Shown here: piece after piece, positions 38,675-48,318 of the stretch
Layout: each line of letters opens with the position of its first letter
How positions within the stretch are numbered: the stretch's first letter is position 1
Source: Bacillota bacterium
Lineage (GTDB): Bacteria; Bacillota; Clostridia; Peptostreptococcales; Anaerovoracaceae
Length of the DNA stretch: 64,000 bases
Direction of reading: 5' to 3'
NCBI GenBank assembly: GCA_021769295.1
Contig: JAETTD010000009.1
Location: 1-64,000 of the forward strand
Notes under the pieces: model-generated
Told to the model about the DNA's origin: nothing
Database searches by the model: none
The model's input: only the letters and a program-made list of their open reading frames with translations
Position numbers and translations under genes: made by a program

Positions 38675-39638
38675 TGGTATCCACCTCCTCATACTTTTTC
38701 ATATTGGCATTGATTCGTTTTTTCTCTGATATATGTTCCCTGACCACAGGTACCGATAATGCCGCTATAACCAGAACGGCTGTCAAAAGTTTCAGATTAT
38801 TCGGATTGAATCCCAAAAGCAGAACCACCGCAATGATTACCCTGTATATTATACTGCCGAAGAAAACCGATGCAATTCTAATCTTAAAGGAACCTTTTGT
38901 GCCGAAGATAACTTCACCTATTATTATAGATGCAAGGCCGATTACGATAGTTCCCGTTCCCATTCCGACATCGCCGTATCTTTGTATCTGGGCTACCAGA
39001 GCTCCGGAAAGAGCAACAAACCCGTTGGCGATTATGAGTCCGACAATCTTCATGCTATCGGTGTTTCCGCCCTGCGCTTTTACCATTGCCTCGTTGATTC
39101 CCGTGGCTCTGATAAGGCATCCCTGTTCCGTGCCGAAAAACCAATACAAACCCATTATTATTACAATAGCCAAAATGAGCCCTATAGATACGTTGGTAAC
39201 TTTTGCGCTGATTCCAAAGAGCGCTGCGATTTTATCCGGTATGGTTTCTACGCTCTGCTCTCCGAACTGAGACATACCTATATTGGATTTACCGCCTAAT
39301 ATCATCAGATTTACGGAATAAAGAGAAAGCATGGTCAAAATTCCCGCTAAAATCGCAGGTATCTTTAACTTGGTATGTAATATTCCCGTGACAAATCCGG
39401 CAACCATTCCGCATAAGATTGCCAGCAAACTTGAAAGCACAGGATTCCACCCTGCCGCAACCGTAGCCGCAACCATGCATCCGCCCAGTGCAAAGGTGCC
39501 GTCTACCGTCATATCTGCTATATCCAGTACCTTAAACGTTATATATACCCCGATTGCCATAATCCCCCAGACTAATCCGAGGGATATGGCATCAGGCAGG
39601 TTTTTCATTATACTTGCAAGAAGTTCCATAATCAACAC
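38661..39638 (-). CDS. ABC transporter permease
   Basis: Multi-TM, between cognate ATPase and SBP genes. Confidence 0.9.
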   Translation of the reverse strand: MLIMELLASIMKNLPDAISLGLVWGIMAIGVYITFKVLDIADMTVDGTFALGGCMVAATVAAGWNPVLSSLLAILCGMVAGFVTGILHTKLKIPAILAGILTMLSLYSVNLMILGGKSNIGMSQFGEQSVETIPDKIAALFGISAKVTNVSIGLILAIVIIMGLYWFFGTEQGCLIRATGINEAMVKAQGGNTDSMKIVGLIIANGFVALSGALVAQIQRYGDVGMGTGTIVIGLASIIIGEVIFGTKGSFKIRIASVFFGSIIYRVIIAVVLLLGFNPNNLKLLTAVLVIAALSVPVVREHISEKKRINANMKKYEEVDTNVGA

Positions 39639-39640
39639 CC

Positions 39641-40618
39641 TTATTGATAAATTGTTGCAGCCTTTAAGATTGCTTCAGGAATGGTGATTCCCAGCTGGTC
39701 TGCGATTGCTGTATTAACTGCGTACTTCAGTGTATCGCCGCCTAAGTATTCGATTGGCATCTTTGAAATATCTTCGCCCTTGAAAATTTTATCTGCCTGA
39801 CGAGCTGTTGCAACGCCTAAGTCATAGTAATCAAGCGCATATGTGATAAGTCCGCCTTTTTCAACCATTCCGGCTTCTCCGCAGATTACAGGAAGTTTTT
39901 CCTGAGTTGCTACCATTGATACGGTATCCATGCCTGCTGCGATAGTGTTATCTGTAGGCGCATAGATTGCGTCAACTTTTCCTGAAAGGGAAGCTACCAT
40001 TTGCTGAATCTCGTTGGATGAGGAAACAGATGCTTCTACTACCTCAAGTCCGTTGGCTGCTGCTGCTTCTTTGGCCAGTTTAAGCTGGATTTCCGAGTTG
40101 GATTCGTTGGAGCAGTAAAGCACTGCAATTTTCTGTGCGTCCGGTAAAATTTCTTTAAGCAGTTTAATCTGATCTGCTACCGGCGTAAGGTCTGATGTTC
40201 CCGAAACGTTGCATCCCGGTTCTTCGTTGGATGCCACAAGACCGGAGCCTGCCGGGTCTGTTACAGCAGATACCAGAATAGGAATATCTGTAGTCTTGCT
40301 TGCTGCCGCCTGAGCTGCCGGGGTTGCAATCGCAAAGATTAAATCCTTATCATCGTTTACCATGGCTTCTGCTATCGAAAGGCAATTTGCCTGCTCGCCG
40401 GAAGCTACCTGATAGTCGATTTCAATGTTTTCACCGTCTACATATCCCAGGTTTTCGAGCTCATCCACAAATCCCTGATAGGATTTGTCCAGTGCATCAT
40501 GCTTAACAAGCTGAATTACACCTATTTTCAATACTTTGTCCTCCGTCTTGGTTCCTCCGCAGGAACAAAGTCCCACAACCATTACTGCTACCAGTAATAA
40601 TGCTACAACTTTTTTCAT
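39641..40618 (-). CDS. ABC transporter substrate-binding lipoprotein
   Basis: Lipobox VGLCSC; KIGVIQLVKHDALDKSYQGFVDELENLGYVDGENIEIDYQ. Confidence 0.9.
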   Translation of the reverse strand: MKKVVALLLVAVMVVGLCSCGGTKTEDKVLKIGVIQLVKHDALDKSYQGFVDELENLGYVDGENIEIDYQVASGEQANCLSIAEAMVNDDKDLIFAIATPAAQAAASKTTDIPILVSAVTDPAGSGLVASNEEPGCNVSGTSDLTPVADQIKLLKEILPDAQKIAVLYCSNESNSEIQLKLAKEAAAANGLEVVEASVSSSNEIQQMVASLSGKVDAIYAPTDNTIAAGMDTVSMVATQEKLPVICGEAGMVEKGGLITYALDYYDLGVATARQADKIFKGEDISKMPIEYLGGDTLKYAVNTAIADQLGITIPEAILKAATIYQ

Positions 40619-40656
40619 TTTTGTCGTCTCCTTTTCATATATTTGTCAGTGAAAAA

Positions 40657-40691
40657 TAAAAAAGTTCATCTGCATAGCCTGCAAATGAACT
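40657..40691 (-). terminator. Attenuator terminator between leader ORF and ABC operon
   Basis: Minus strand AGTTCATTTGCAGGCTATGCAGATGAACTTTTTT. Confidence 0.85.
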
Positions 40692-40738
40692 CGTTCTGAC
40701 TTTATTTTCTTTTGAGTTAATCAATCATGAGCATCAGC

Positions 40739-40849
40739 CTATGCAGAAGTTTTCAGTTTTGGCATCGTAAAGTAAGCAAAGCAAAAGTATGCGCTGCCTG
40801 CAAAATAACCAAAAAATTTTTCAACTGCATTTACTGCTTTTGGCAACAT
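40739..40849 (-). CDS. 36-aa Phe/Tyr-rich leader peptide
   Basis: MLPKAVNAVEKFFGYFAGSAYFCFAYFTMPKLKTSA*; RBS aaaggagag 6-8 nt upstream; absent from the supplied ORF track. Confidence 0.75.
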   Translation of the reverse strand: MLPKAVNAVEKFFGYFAGSAYFCFAYFTMPKLKTSA

Positions 40850-40878
40850 GATTTCTCTCCTTTCAAAAGTATGTTCTA

Positions 40879-40908
40879 ATAATACTACTCTCCGCCTTAT
40901 TATGTCAA
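40879..40908 (-). promoter_or_regulatory. Sigma-A-like promoter of leader/ABC operon
   Basis: TTGACA-N18-TATTAT on minus strand. Confidence 0.75.
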
Positions 40909-41018
40909 GACCTTTTTCTGAATTTTCTGAAAATTTAACGGGTTCCTATATTTCAAAGGGAGTCTCAAAAGTTTTGTGGTTCCCTTCCCTATGCGGCATG
41001 GGCGTTCGTGTGCAGATT

Positions 41019-41239
41019 GCCGTAATTTAAAGAAATTTTTAAGTTTACGGCAATTTGAAGGCTTTCTGAAGGGCAATAATGCCGCAATTCGATGAAAATT
41101 AAAAAATTACGGCATTTTAGCTGGCTTCACAGCTCTAAAAATGCCGTAACTAACGAAAATTTTTAATTTTGCGGCAATTTACCTCCCCGACAAGCACTAA
41201 AACTGCCGAAATCAAGTCATTTTTAGGGATTTACGGCAG
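41019..41239. repeat. Hairpin array C: 4 x 35-bp units, 27-bp linkers, 62-bp period
   Basis: Units at 41019-41053, 41081-41115, 41143-41177, 41205-41239. Confidence 0.92.
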
Positions 41240-41282
41240 TCGGGGCAGTCGGCTCTCTTGCTGGCCGGCAATTTGCCTCCCA

Positions 41283-42617
41283 TTATATTTCTATCATCTG
41301 GAATTTCTTTTTACCTTTTTGAATCAGCAGTTTACCGTCTTCAAACATGTCTACGGTTACCTGCATCTTTTTGTCGGTTACTTTGGCTCCGCCGACCGTT
41401 AAACCACCTTGCTCAATGGTTCTGAAACCTTCACTGTTGCTTGGAACAAGACCAAGTTCCTTAATCAAGGTAACAACTCCGGTGCCTTCCCCTTCAAACC
41501 TTGCTCTGTCCATTTTTACGGTAGGAATATTTGCCATGTTTCCGCCGCCTGCAAAAGCAGCTCTCGCACCGTCGAGGGCTTTCTTGGCTTCTTCTTCGCC
41601 GTGAACCAGTTTGGTGACTTCGTAGGCCAGAATCTCTTTTGCCTTATTGATTTCTGAACCTTCGAGGGAAGAAAGCCTGTTTACTTCCTCCATAGGCAGG
41701 AAGGTGAGCATTCTCAGGCACTTGTTTACATCAGCATCGCCTACGTTTCTCCAGTACTGGAAGAACTCGTAAGGGCTTGTCTTTTCAGGGCTGAGCCAAA
41801 GGGCGCCTTTGGCGGTCTTTCCCATTTTCTTTCCTTCGGAATTGGTAAGCAGTGAGAAAGTCATTCCGTAAACTTCTTTACCCGTCTTCTTTCTGGTTAA
41901 ATCCACGCCGCCTATGATGTTTGACCACTGGTCGTTACCGCCGAACTGAATTTTAACATCAAAGTCACGAGCCATTACCATAAAGTCATAACTCTGCATG
42001 AGCATGTAGTTAAGCTCAAACATGGTCAGTCCGCCTTCACGTTCCATTCTCTGTTTAAAGCACTCTGCACGAAGCATGGTGTTTACATTGAACGCAGAGC
42101 CTATCTCCCTTATAAAATCAATATAATTAAGAGGTCTGAGCCAACGTGCATTGTTCACTGTAATGGCTTTTCCCGGCTCAGGTTTCTTATTCTCATGTCC
42201 CGGAACGAAAACGCCTTCGTTGCCGACATACTGCCATTCTTCGTCAAAATCCAAAAACTTGTCGAAAAGTTTTTTAAACTGAGCGCAGTTGTGCTCAATG
42301 GTTTCCACAGTCATAATCTGGCGCATATCGGTTCTTCCCGAAGGGTCGCCGACCATGCCTGTTCCTCCGCCGATTAAAACCACCGGAGTATGGCCGAACT
42401 TCTGCATGTACATCATTATGATTACCTGCATAAAATGTCCCACATGCAGGCAATCTGCCGTAGGGTCAAATCCTATATAAAATTTAACCTTTTCGTTTTG
42501 AAGAAGTTCACGCACTTTTTCTTCGTCTGTAGATTGTTCTATAAATCCTCTTTCCTTCAAAACGTCATACACGTTGTCGAACTTGCTGACGTCATCAGGT
42601 ATAAAATCAAAGTTCAT
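41283..42617 (-). CDS. tyrS: Tyrosyl-tRNA synthetase
   Basis: [23 protein letters not shown] (KMSKS-like). Confidence 0.97.
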   Translation of the reverse strand: MNFDFIPDDVSKFDNVYDVLKERGFIEQSTDEEKVRELLQNEKVKFYIGFDPTADCLHVGHFMQVIIMMYMQKFGHTPVVLIGGGTGMVGDPSGRTDMRQIMTVETIEHNCAQFKKLFDKFLDFDEEWQYVGNEGVFVPGHENKKPEPGKAITVNNARWLRPLNYIDFIREIGSAFNVNTMLRAECFKQRMEREGGLTMFELNYMLMQSYDFMVMARDFDVKIQFGGNDQWSNIIGGVDLTRKKTGKEVYGMTFSLLTNSEGKKMGKTAKGALWLSPEKTSPYEFFQYWRNVGDADVNKCLRMLTFLPMEEVNRLSSLEGSEINKAKEILAYEVTKLVHGEEEAKKALDGARAAFAGGGNMANIPTVKMDRARFEGEGTGVVTLIKELGLVPSNSEGFRTIEQGGLTVGGAKVTDKKMQVTVDMFEDGKLLIQKGKKKFQMIEI

Positions 42618-42631
42618 AATCTGCCACCTCG

Positions 42632-43261
42632 TTATTTTGTTCCATACAGTCTGTCGCCTGCATCACCAAGACCCGGAACGATATAAGCGTTTTCATTGAG
42701 TTTCTCGTCTTTTGCTGCGATATAAATATCCACATCCGGATGAGCTTTCTGTAAAACTTCAATGCCCTCAGGTGCTGCGATAAGGCACATAAACACAATG
42801 TCACTGCCGCCTCTCTGCTTTATAAAATCTATTGCGGCAACTGCGCTTCCTCCTGTTGCGAGCATAGGGTCAACGACAAAGATTTTTCTCTTTTCGATGT
42901 CTACAGGCAGCTTGCAGTAATATTCAACAGGTTCATGAGTTTCAGGGTCTCTGTAAAGTCCCACATGTCCTACCTTTGCGTTAGGAACCAGTGCAAGCAT
43001 TCCGTCTACAAAACCAAGACCGGCTCTCAAAATAGGAACAATGGCAATGTCCTCTCCTGCCAGCATATTCATCTTTGTCTTGCAGATAGGAGTTTCGATT
43101 TCGACTTCTTCAAGGGCCAGATTTCTTGTAGCTTCAAAGCCCATAAGCATTGCTACTTCTTTTGCCAGTTCCCTGAACTCTTTTACCGTAGTGTCGGTTT
43201 TTCTCATCAATGCAGTCTTATGCTGAATTAACGGATGATCAAATACATATACTTTGCCCAT
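42632..43261 (-). CDS. upp: Uracil phosphoribosyltransferase
   Basis: [32 protein letters not shown]. Confidence 0.97.
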   Translation of the reverse strand: MGKVYVFDHPLIQHKTALMRKTDTTVKEFRELAKEVAMLMGFEATRNLALEEVEIETPICKTKMNMLAGEDIAIVPILRAGLGFVDGMLALVPNAKVGHVGLYRDPETHEPVEYYCKLPVDIEKRKIFVVDPMLATGGSAVAAIDFIKQRGGSDIVFMCLIAAPEGIEVLQKAHPDVDIYIAAKDEKLNENAYIVPGLGDAGDRLYGTK

Positions 43262-43286
43262 TTTTATTCTCCTTGTTATTTGATTT

Positions 43287-43718
43287 TTATAAGTTATCAA
43301 GCATATCGACTCTGCGCTTATGCCTGCCGCCTTCAAATTCCGTATCGAGCCATTCATCGACTATTTTAAAAGCCAGCTCCGGCTCGGTTATTCTTCCTCC
43401 AAGGGCAATCATGTTGGCATTATTATGCTGTTTTGCCAAGTGCGCCATTTCCACCGAAGTGCAAAGTCCGCAGCGTATCTTGTTTACCTTGTTTGCTGCT
43501 ATGGAAATCCCTATTCCGCTGCCGCAAACCACTATTCCCAGCTCCGCTGCACCCGATGCAACAGCTTCTGCACAGGCCTTTCCGTAAATCGGATAATCCA
43601 CTGACTCTTCGGAATCGGTTCCAAGGTTCATAACCGATATACCTCTTTTAATCAAGTGATCTGTAATCTGCTCTTTGAGTTTAAAACCGCCGTGGTCGCT
43701 TGCTATCGCAATGTTCAT
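43287..43718 (-). CDS. rpiB: Ribose-5-phosphate isomerase B
   Basis: [31 protein letters not shown]. Confidence 0.97.
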   Translation of the reverse strand: MNIAIASDHGGFKLKEQITDHLIKRGISVMNLGTDSEESVDYPIYGKACAEAVASGAAELGIVVCGSGIGISIAANKVNKIRCGLCTSVEMAHLAKQHNNANMIALGGRITEPELAFKIVDEWLDTEFEGGRHKRRVDMLDNL

Positions 43719-43730
43719 AAGGTCACCTCT

Positions 43731-44759
43731 TCATTCTATTTCTCTTATATTATAGCCTGCCGATTTAAACATTCTGTTCATAACCGCAAAGCCAACTCCG
43801 TCCTCTTTAAGAGCTGCGGCAAGGATTACATCCACGCCTTTTTTGTCAAAGGCTCTGAGCTGCGCAAAGAAATCGTGTGCCGCTTCTTCGGGATTTTCAT
43901 TGTCATAAAGCAGTATTCCGACCGTCTGGCCGCACTCGACCCTGTTCATCTTTTCCTCGGCCATTGCCAGCCTTACCTTTTCAGGTTCTCCTTCGAATAT
44001 AATCATCTCCGCCTTAGGCGCATAGTGCTTATATTTCATGCCGGGGGATTTGGGTTTAAAGTTTTCGTCGGTTTCAAGCAGGCCTCCGTTATTATATATA
44101 TCGGGTCTTTGCAGAACAGCGGGGTCAATACCCACTTCCTTGCCCAGAACCTGAGAAAGCTGCTCTTTCGTAACGATTCCCGGTCTTAAAATCATCGGTG
44201 TTTCCGAGGTCATATCCACCACCGTGGACTCTATCCCCACTTTACACGGTTCGCCCTGTATAATGGCTTCTATTCTGCCATGCAAATCGTCGTCTACATG
44301 GGAAGCGGTGGTCGGGCTTGGATGTCCCGACAAGTTGGCGCTGGGGCCTGCAAGCGGAATACCTGCTTTGGCAATCAGGGCAAGGGTCGCTTCGTTGTCC
44401 GGCATTCTCACCGCTACGGTATCAAGTCCGCCTGTGGTAACTCTCGGCACTTCAGGCTTGGCAGGAACAACCATGGTAACGGGTCCCGGCCAAAATGCAT
44501 CCATGAGCTTTTTCATATCGCCGGTTACTTTATCCGTCAGTTCTATCAACTGGCTGCTGTCTGCAATATGAACAATCATGGGATTGTCGCTCGGTCTTCC
44601 CTTTGCTTTATACACTTTGCTTACGGCTTCGTCATTCATGGCATTGGCGCCAAGTCCGTAAACCGTTTCCGTGGGAAAGGCCACGAGACCGCCTTCAAGC
44701 AGTATCTGCGCTGCTTCCTTAATGTCTATTTCAGTTGTTCCTAAAATTCGTGTCTCCAT
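43731..44759 (-). CDS. tsaC: L-threonylcarbamoyladenylate synthase (Sua5/TsaC)
   Basis: GGLVAFPTETVYGLGANA; SANLSG. Confidence 0.95.
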   Translation of the reverse strand: METRILGTTEIDIKEAAQILLEGGLVAFPTETVYGLGANAMNDEAVSKVYKAKGRPSDNPMIVHIADSSQLIELTDKVTGDMKKLMDAFWPGPVTMVVPAKPEVPRVTTGGLDTVAVRMPDNEATLALIAKAGIPLAGPSANLSGHPSPTTASHVDDDLHGRIEAIIQGEPCKVGIESTVVDMTSETPMILRPGIVTKEQLSQVLGKEVGIDPAVLQRPDIYNNGGLLETDENFKPKSPGMKYKHYAPKAEMIIFEGEPEKVRLAMAEEKMNRVECGQTVGILLYDNENPEEAAHDFFAQLRAFDKKGVDVILAAALKEDGVGFAVMNRMFKSAGYNIREIE

Positions 44760-44770
44760 TTTAAATCTCT

Positions 44771-45832
44771 CTAAAAGTTCTTCATCTTTTCTGCCTGGTC
44801 GCTGGTGATAAGGCCGTCCACTATTTCATCAATTTCGCCGTCCAAAAATCCATCAAGCTTATAAATGGTCATTCCGATTCTGTGGTCGGTCACTCTTCCC
44901 TGAGGGAAGTTGTAGGTTCTGATTCTTTCGCTTCTGTCTCCCGAGCCTACCTGGCTTCGTCTTTCTGCCGAAATCTCATCGTTCTGCTCCTGCAATTTCA
45001 GGTCGTAGAGCCTTGAACGCAGAACTTTAAAAGCTTTTTCTTTGTTTTTTATCTGTGATTTTTCATCTTGGCATGTAACCACAAGACCTGACGGAAGATG
45101 TGTCAGTCTTACTGCGGAATCCGTGGTATTTACGCACTGTCCGCCGTTTCCCGATGAGCGGTAAACATCCACTCTTACGTCATTTGGATTGATTTCCACT
45201 TCTACGTCGTCAACTTCCGGCAGAACCGCAACGGTCGCCGCAGATGTATGGATTCTGCCCGAGCTTTCGGTTTCCGGCACTCTCTGTACACGGTGGGTTC
45301 CGCTTTCATATTTGAGCCTTGAATAAGCGCCCTTTCCTTTTATTAAAACGCTGGCTTCTTTTATTCCGCCTATTCCTGTATCGTTGCTGTCCATTATCTC
45401 GGCTTTCCAGCCTCGTCTCTCTGTGTAACGCAGATACATACGCAGCAAATCCTGCGCAAACAAGGCTGCCTCTTCGCCGCCTGTTCCCGCACGGACTTCC
45501 AGTATTACGTTTTTCTCATCGTTAGGGTCTTTTGGCAGGAGCAGAATCTTGAGTTCATCTTCCATTTCGGGCATTTTATCTTCAAGTTCGGAAAGCTCCA
45601 TTTTTGCCAGTTCCCTCAGTTCTTCGTCACCCGATTCGAGCATCTCCTTTGCCTCGGCAATGCCTTCCTTAGCTTTCTTATATTCTCTGTATTTATTTAC
45701 GATAGGCTCCATTTCTCCCATTTCCTTGATGTGTTTCTGCCAAAGAGGCTGATTGTTTATCACATCAGGGTCCGAAACTTTCATTGAAAGTTCCTCGTAT
45801 TTTTCCAATATAAAGTCTAACTTGTCGAACAT
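44771..45832 (-). CDS. prfA: Peptide chain release factor 1
   Basis: GGQ motif [24 protein letters not shown]. Confidence 0.98.
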   Translation of the reverse strand: MFDKLDFILEKYEELSMKVSDPDVINNQPLWQKHIKEMGEMEPIVNKYREYKKAKEGIAEAKEMLESGDEELRELAKMELSELEDKMPEMEDELKILLLPKDPNDEKNVILEVRAGTGGEEAALFAQDLLRMYLRYTERRGWKAEIMDSNDTGIGGIKEASVLIKGKGAYSRLKYESGTHRVQRVPETESSGRIHTSAATVAVLPEVDDVEVEINPNDVRVDVYRSSGNGGQCVNTTDSAVRLTHLPSGLVVTCQDEKSQIKNKEKAFKVLRSRLYDLKLQEQNDEISAERRSQVGSGDRSERIRTYNFPQGRVTDHRIGMTIYKLDGFLDGEIDEIVDGLITSDQAEKMKNF

Positions 45833-45912
45833 TTGATTCTCCTTAAACTTAAATTTTATTTATATGTAAGTAATGTTACTGTTTTAATCTTATACGCCGC
45901 TGAGCTATTACT

Positions 45913-45999
45913 TTATAAATTATTGCAAGAGATTTGCTCTTCCGAAGGGCAGCCATAAGCTCCGACGGAAATGCAAAGAACTTGCAATTATTTATTATA
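45913..45999. repeat. ~80-bp palindromic MITE-like element, copy 2 (inverted)
   Basis: TATAAATTATTGCAAG / CTTGCAATTATTTATTATA; reverse complement aligns with 8230-8312. Confidence 0.6.
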
Positions 46000-46049
46000 C
46001 CACAAAGCTTATTTTTTGAAAAGTGCATCACAGAATCGATATTTCTATG

Positions 46050-46085
46050 CGTTATAAAAAAACCGGAATTATATTCCGGTTTAAG
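46050..46085 (-). terminator. Intrinsic terminator of rpmE
   Basis: AAACCGGAATTATATTCCGGTTT. Confidence 0.75.
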
Positions 46086-46094
46086 GGTTGATTA

Positions 46095-46295
46095 TTAGTC
46101 AATGTTGTACTTGTTCTTGAATTTTTCAACACGGCCGCCTCTGTTTACGAATTTCTGCTGACCTGTGAAGAACGGATGACATGCTGAGCATACGTCAAGT
46201 CTTAATTCTTCTTTTGTTGATTTTGTAACAAAAGTGTTACCACATGCGCAAGTTACTTTACATTCCTTATAATCAGGATGGATTCCTTCCTTCAT
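46095..46295 (-). CDS. rpmE: 50S ribosomal protein L31
   Basis: [27 protein letters not shown]. Confidence 0.97.
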   Translation of the reverse strand: MKEGIHPDYKECKVTCACGNTFVTKSTKEELRLDVCSACHPFFTGQQKFVNRGGRVEKFKNKYNID

Positions 46296-46391
46296 GTTCT
46301 GACCTCTTTCCTGTCGATTCTGCTCGACATATTTTTTGCTACATATCATCGCAGCCCCTATACTATATCACAGGGCTTTGGAGAAATCAAG

Positions 46392-47297
46392 CTATTTTTT
46401 GCCCTTAAGCTTTGCAATTACTATTCTATCCTTGCCTGCCAAGTCTTTCAAACACATTATATTGCAGAATTTCTCAGTTTCTTCTAACAGCGAGGTAACT
46501 GCTTCATTCTGGTTGTAGCCTATCTCCAACATTAAAACTCCGTTTTTATGCAGATGCGCAGGCGCATCCTCTGCAATTCTGCGATAAAAGTCCAGTCCGT
46601 CCATACCTCCGTCAAGAGCCATTATCGGCTCGTGGTCCTTTACCTCCCTTTGAAGAGTAGGTATCACTTCCCTCTCGATATACGGCGGATTGGAAATGAT
46701 AAAATCGAACTTTTTCTTGCTCAGCTTGCCGCAGAAGGCATCAAACAAATCGCTTTTCTCAAACTTAACCGACTTGCAGCCGTTATCCAATCCGTTCTGC
46801 TTTGCGGTTTTTACGGCTTCTTCGCTTATGTCGGAGCAGGTAACCTTGACTTTGCCGCAAAGCTTGGCTATGGACACTCCTATGGCTCCGCTTCCGCAGC
46901 ACAAGTCAAGAACCTCTTTAAAATCAGAGGCTTTTGCATATTCTTCGCCCCTCAAAGTGCCCTTTGTCAGCAGTTCAACGGCGTCTTCCACCATGGTTTC
47001 GGTGTCTTGGCGCGGTATCAGTACCGACGGATTTACATTAAAAGAAAATCCCATAAATTCCTGTGTTCCGGTTATGTATTGAAGCGGCTCTCCTGCCGCA
47101 CGTCTTTCTATCAGTTTGAAATATGCTTCGCATTGATTATCCTGAAGCACATCCTGCCAATGCATCATAAGCCCTACGGAATCAAGTTTATCCAAGAAAC
47201 AATACAATTCCTTTGCGTCTCTCTCATAGTCCCCAATACCTGCGTCCTGGAGCTGTCTTATGCCTATTTTAATCAATTCTTTCAGTGGTAAACTCAT
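46392..47297 (-). CDS. prmC: Peptide chain release factor N5-glutamine methyltransferase
   Basis: NPPYIE motif, RPF methylase layout. Confidence 0.96.
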   Translation of the reverse strand: MSLPLKELIKIGIRQLQDAGIGDYERDAKELYCFLDKLDSVGLMMHWQDVLQDNQCEAYFKLIERRAAGEPLQYITGTQEFMGFSFNVNPSVLIPRQDTETMVEDAVELLTKGTLRGEEYAKASDFKEVLDLCCGSGAIGVSIAKLCGKVKVTCSDISEEAVKTAKQNGLDNGCKSVKFEKSDLFDAFCGKLSKKKFDFIISNPPYIEREVIPTLQREVKDHEPIMALDGGMDGLDFYRRIAEDAPAHLHKNGVLMLEIGYNQNEAVTSLLEETEKFCNIMCLKDLAGKDRIVIAKLKGKK

Positions 47298-48297
47298 CGC
47301 TTTCCTTTTCCTCTTTCAGAGGATTACCTTCCAAATCACAAAGTCCTTCAAAATATGGCGTTTCGTTTCCCGGCAGAACCGCCTTCATTGCCGCTATAGC
47401 AACCTCGAGCTGCCTATCGCTTGGCTCGTTGGTAGTAAGTTTTTGCAGGTAAATTCCCGGCATACTCAAAATCTTAACTATCCAGTTATCGCTTCTTCCT
47501 GCCCACTTGAGCAGCTCATAGGACAGGCCTGCAATCAGAGGAAGCACCAGTATTCTGGTCAAGATTCTCATCCACACGTTGGGCCACCCCATTAAGGCAT
47601 GCGCCAGCACCGCAATCACCATTACGAACATCAAAAAGCTGGTTCCGCATCTCGGATGCAGGGTGTAGAATTGCTGGGCGTTGCTTGGGGTAAGCTCAAG
47701 TCCGTTTTCAAAACAATGTATGGTCTTGTGCTCTGCGCCGTGATACTGAAAGACGGTCTTGATGTCCTGCATTTTTGCGATGAGGGCGATATATGCGATA
47801 AATATCAAAAGCCTTACGACTCCCTCAGCTAAATTTAAAAGGAGAATATTTTCGGTAAGCTTTGAAAGCAGCCCTACCGCCACAGTCGGAAGCAGCATAA
47901 AAATTCCCACGGACAGGGCTATGGCAATTACCACGGAAAGCATCATCAATATCTTCCACGCCTTTTCCTTGCCAAGTTTTTCTTCGACCCAGACGTCAAA
48001 TTTGTCTTTTTCGTATTCCTCGGGATAATGTTCTTCCAGCACGTCAGCAGAATACATCAATACCTTTGTTCCCTGCACCATTGAACTCACAAAATTTACC
48101 ACGCCTCTTATCAGAGGAATTTTGCCCCATTTGCTCATCTTTGGTGTGGGCTGGGTTTTCATATGGATGCTGCCGTCAGGAAGGCGCACCGCAATGGCGG
48201 TCTTTTCGGGGCCCCTCATCATAATGCCTTCCATTATTGCCTGTCCGCCTATGGAAGTGGGACATGCGTTTTTCAAAAAAATCTTTTTTAAATCCAT
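47269..48297 (-). CDS. DUF1385 membrane protein
   Basis: IGGQAIMEGIMMRGPEK; YHGAEHKTIHCFENG. Confidence 0.93.
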   Translation of the reverse strand: MDLKKIFLKNACPTSIGGQAIMEGIMMRGPEKTAIAVRLPDGSIHMKTQPTPKMSKWGKIPLIRGVVNFVSSMVQGTKVLMYSADVLEEHYPEEYEKDKFDVWVEEKLGKEKAWKILMMLSVVIAIALSVGIFMLLPTVAVGLLSKLTENILLLNLAEGVVRLLIFIAYIALIAKMQDIKTVFQYHGAEHKTIHCFENGLELTPSNAQQFYTLHPRCGTSFLMFVMVIAVLAHALMGWPNVWMRILTRILVLPLIAGLSYELLKWAGRSDNWIVKILSMPGIYLQKLTTNEPSDRQLEVAIAAMKAVLPGNETPYFEGLCDLEGNPLKEEKESDEFTTERID

Positions 48298-48318
48298 TTT
48301 TTCCCTTTATCTTGAGTA

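Noticed and set aside
40739-40849. AgrD-like autoinducing peptide (C-F-A-Y-F then T-M-P-K)
   Set aside because: No AgrB/AgrC nearby, and the following terminator plus antiterminator pairing at the stop codon fits an attenuator leader better. Kept as the main alternative.
42617-42632. T-box leader for tyrS
   Set aside because: Only about 15 bp separate upp and tyrS; no room for a T-box, and no such motif seen.
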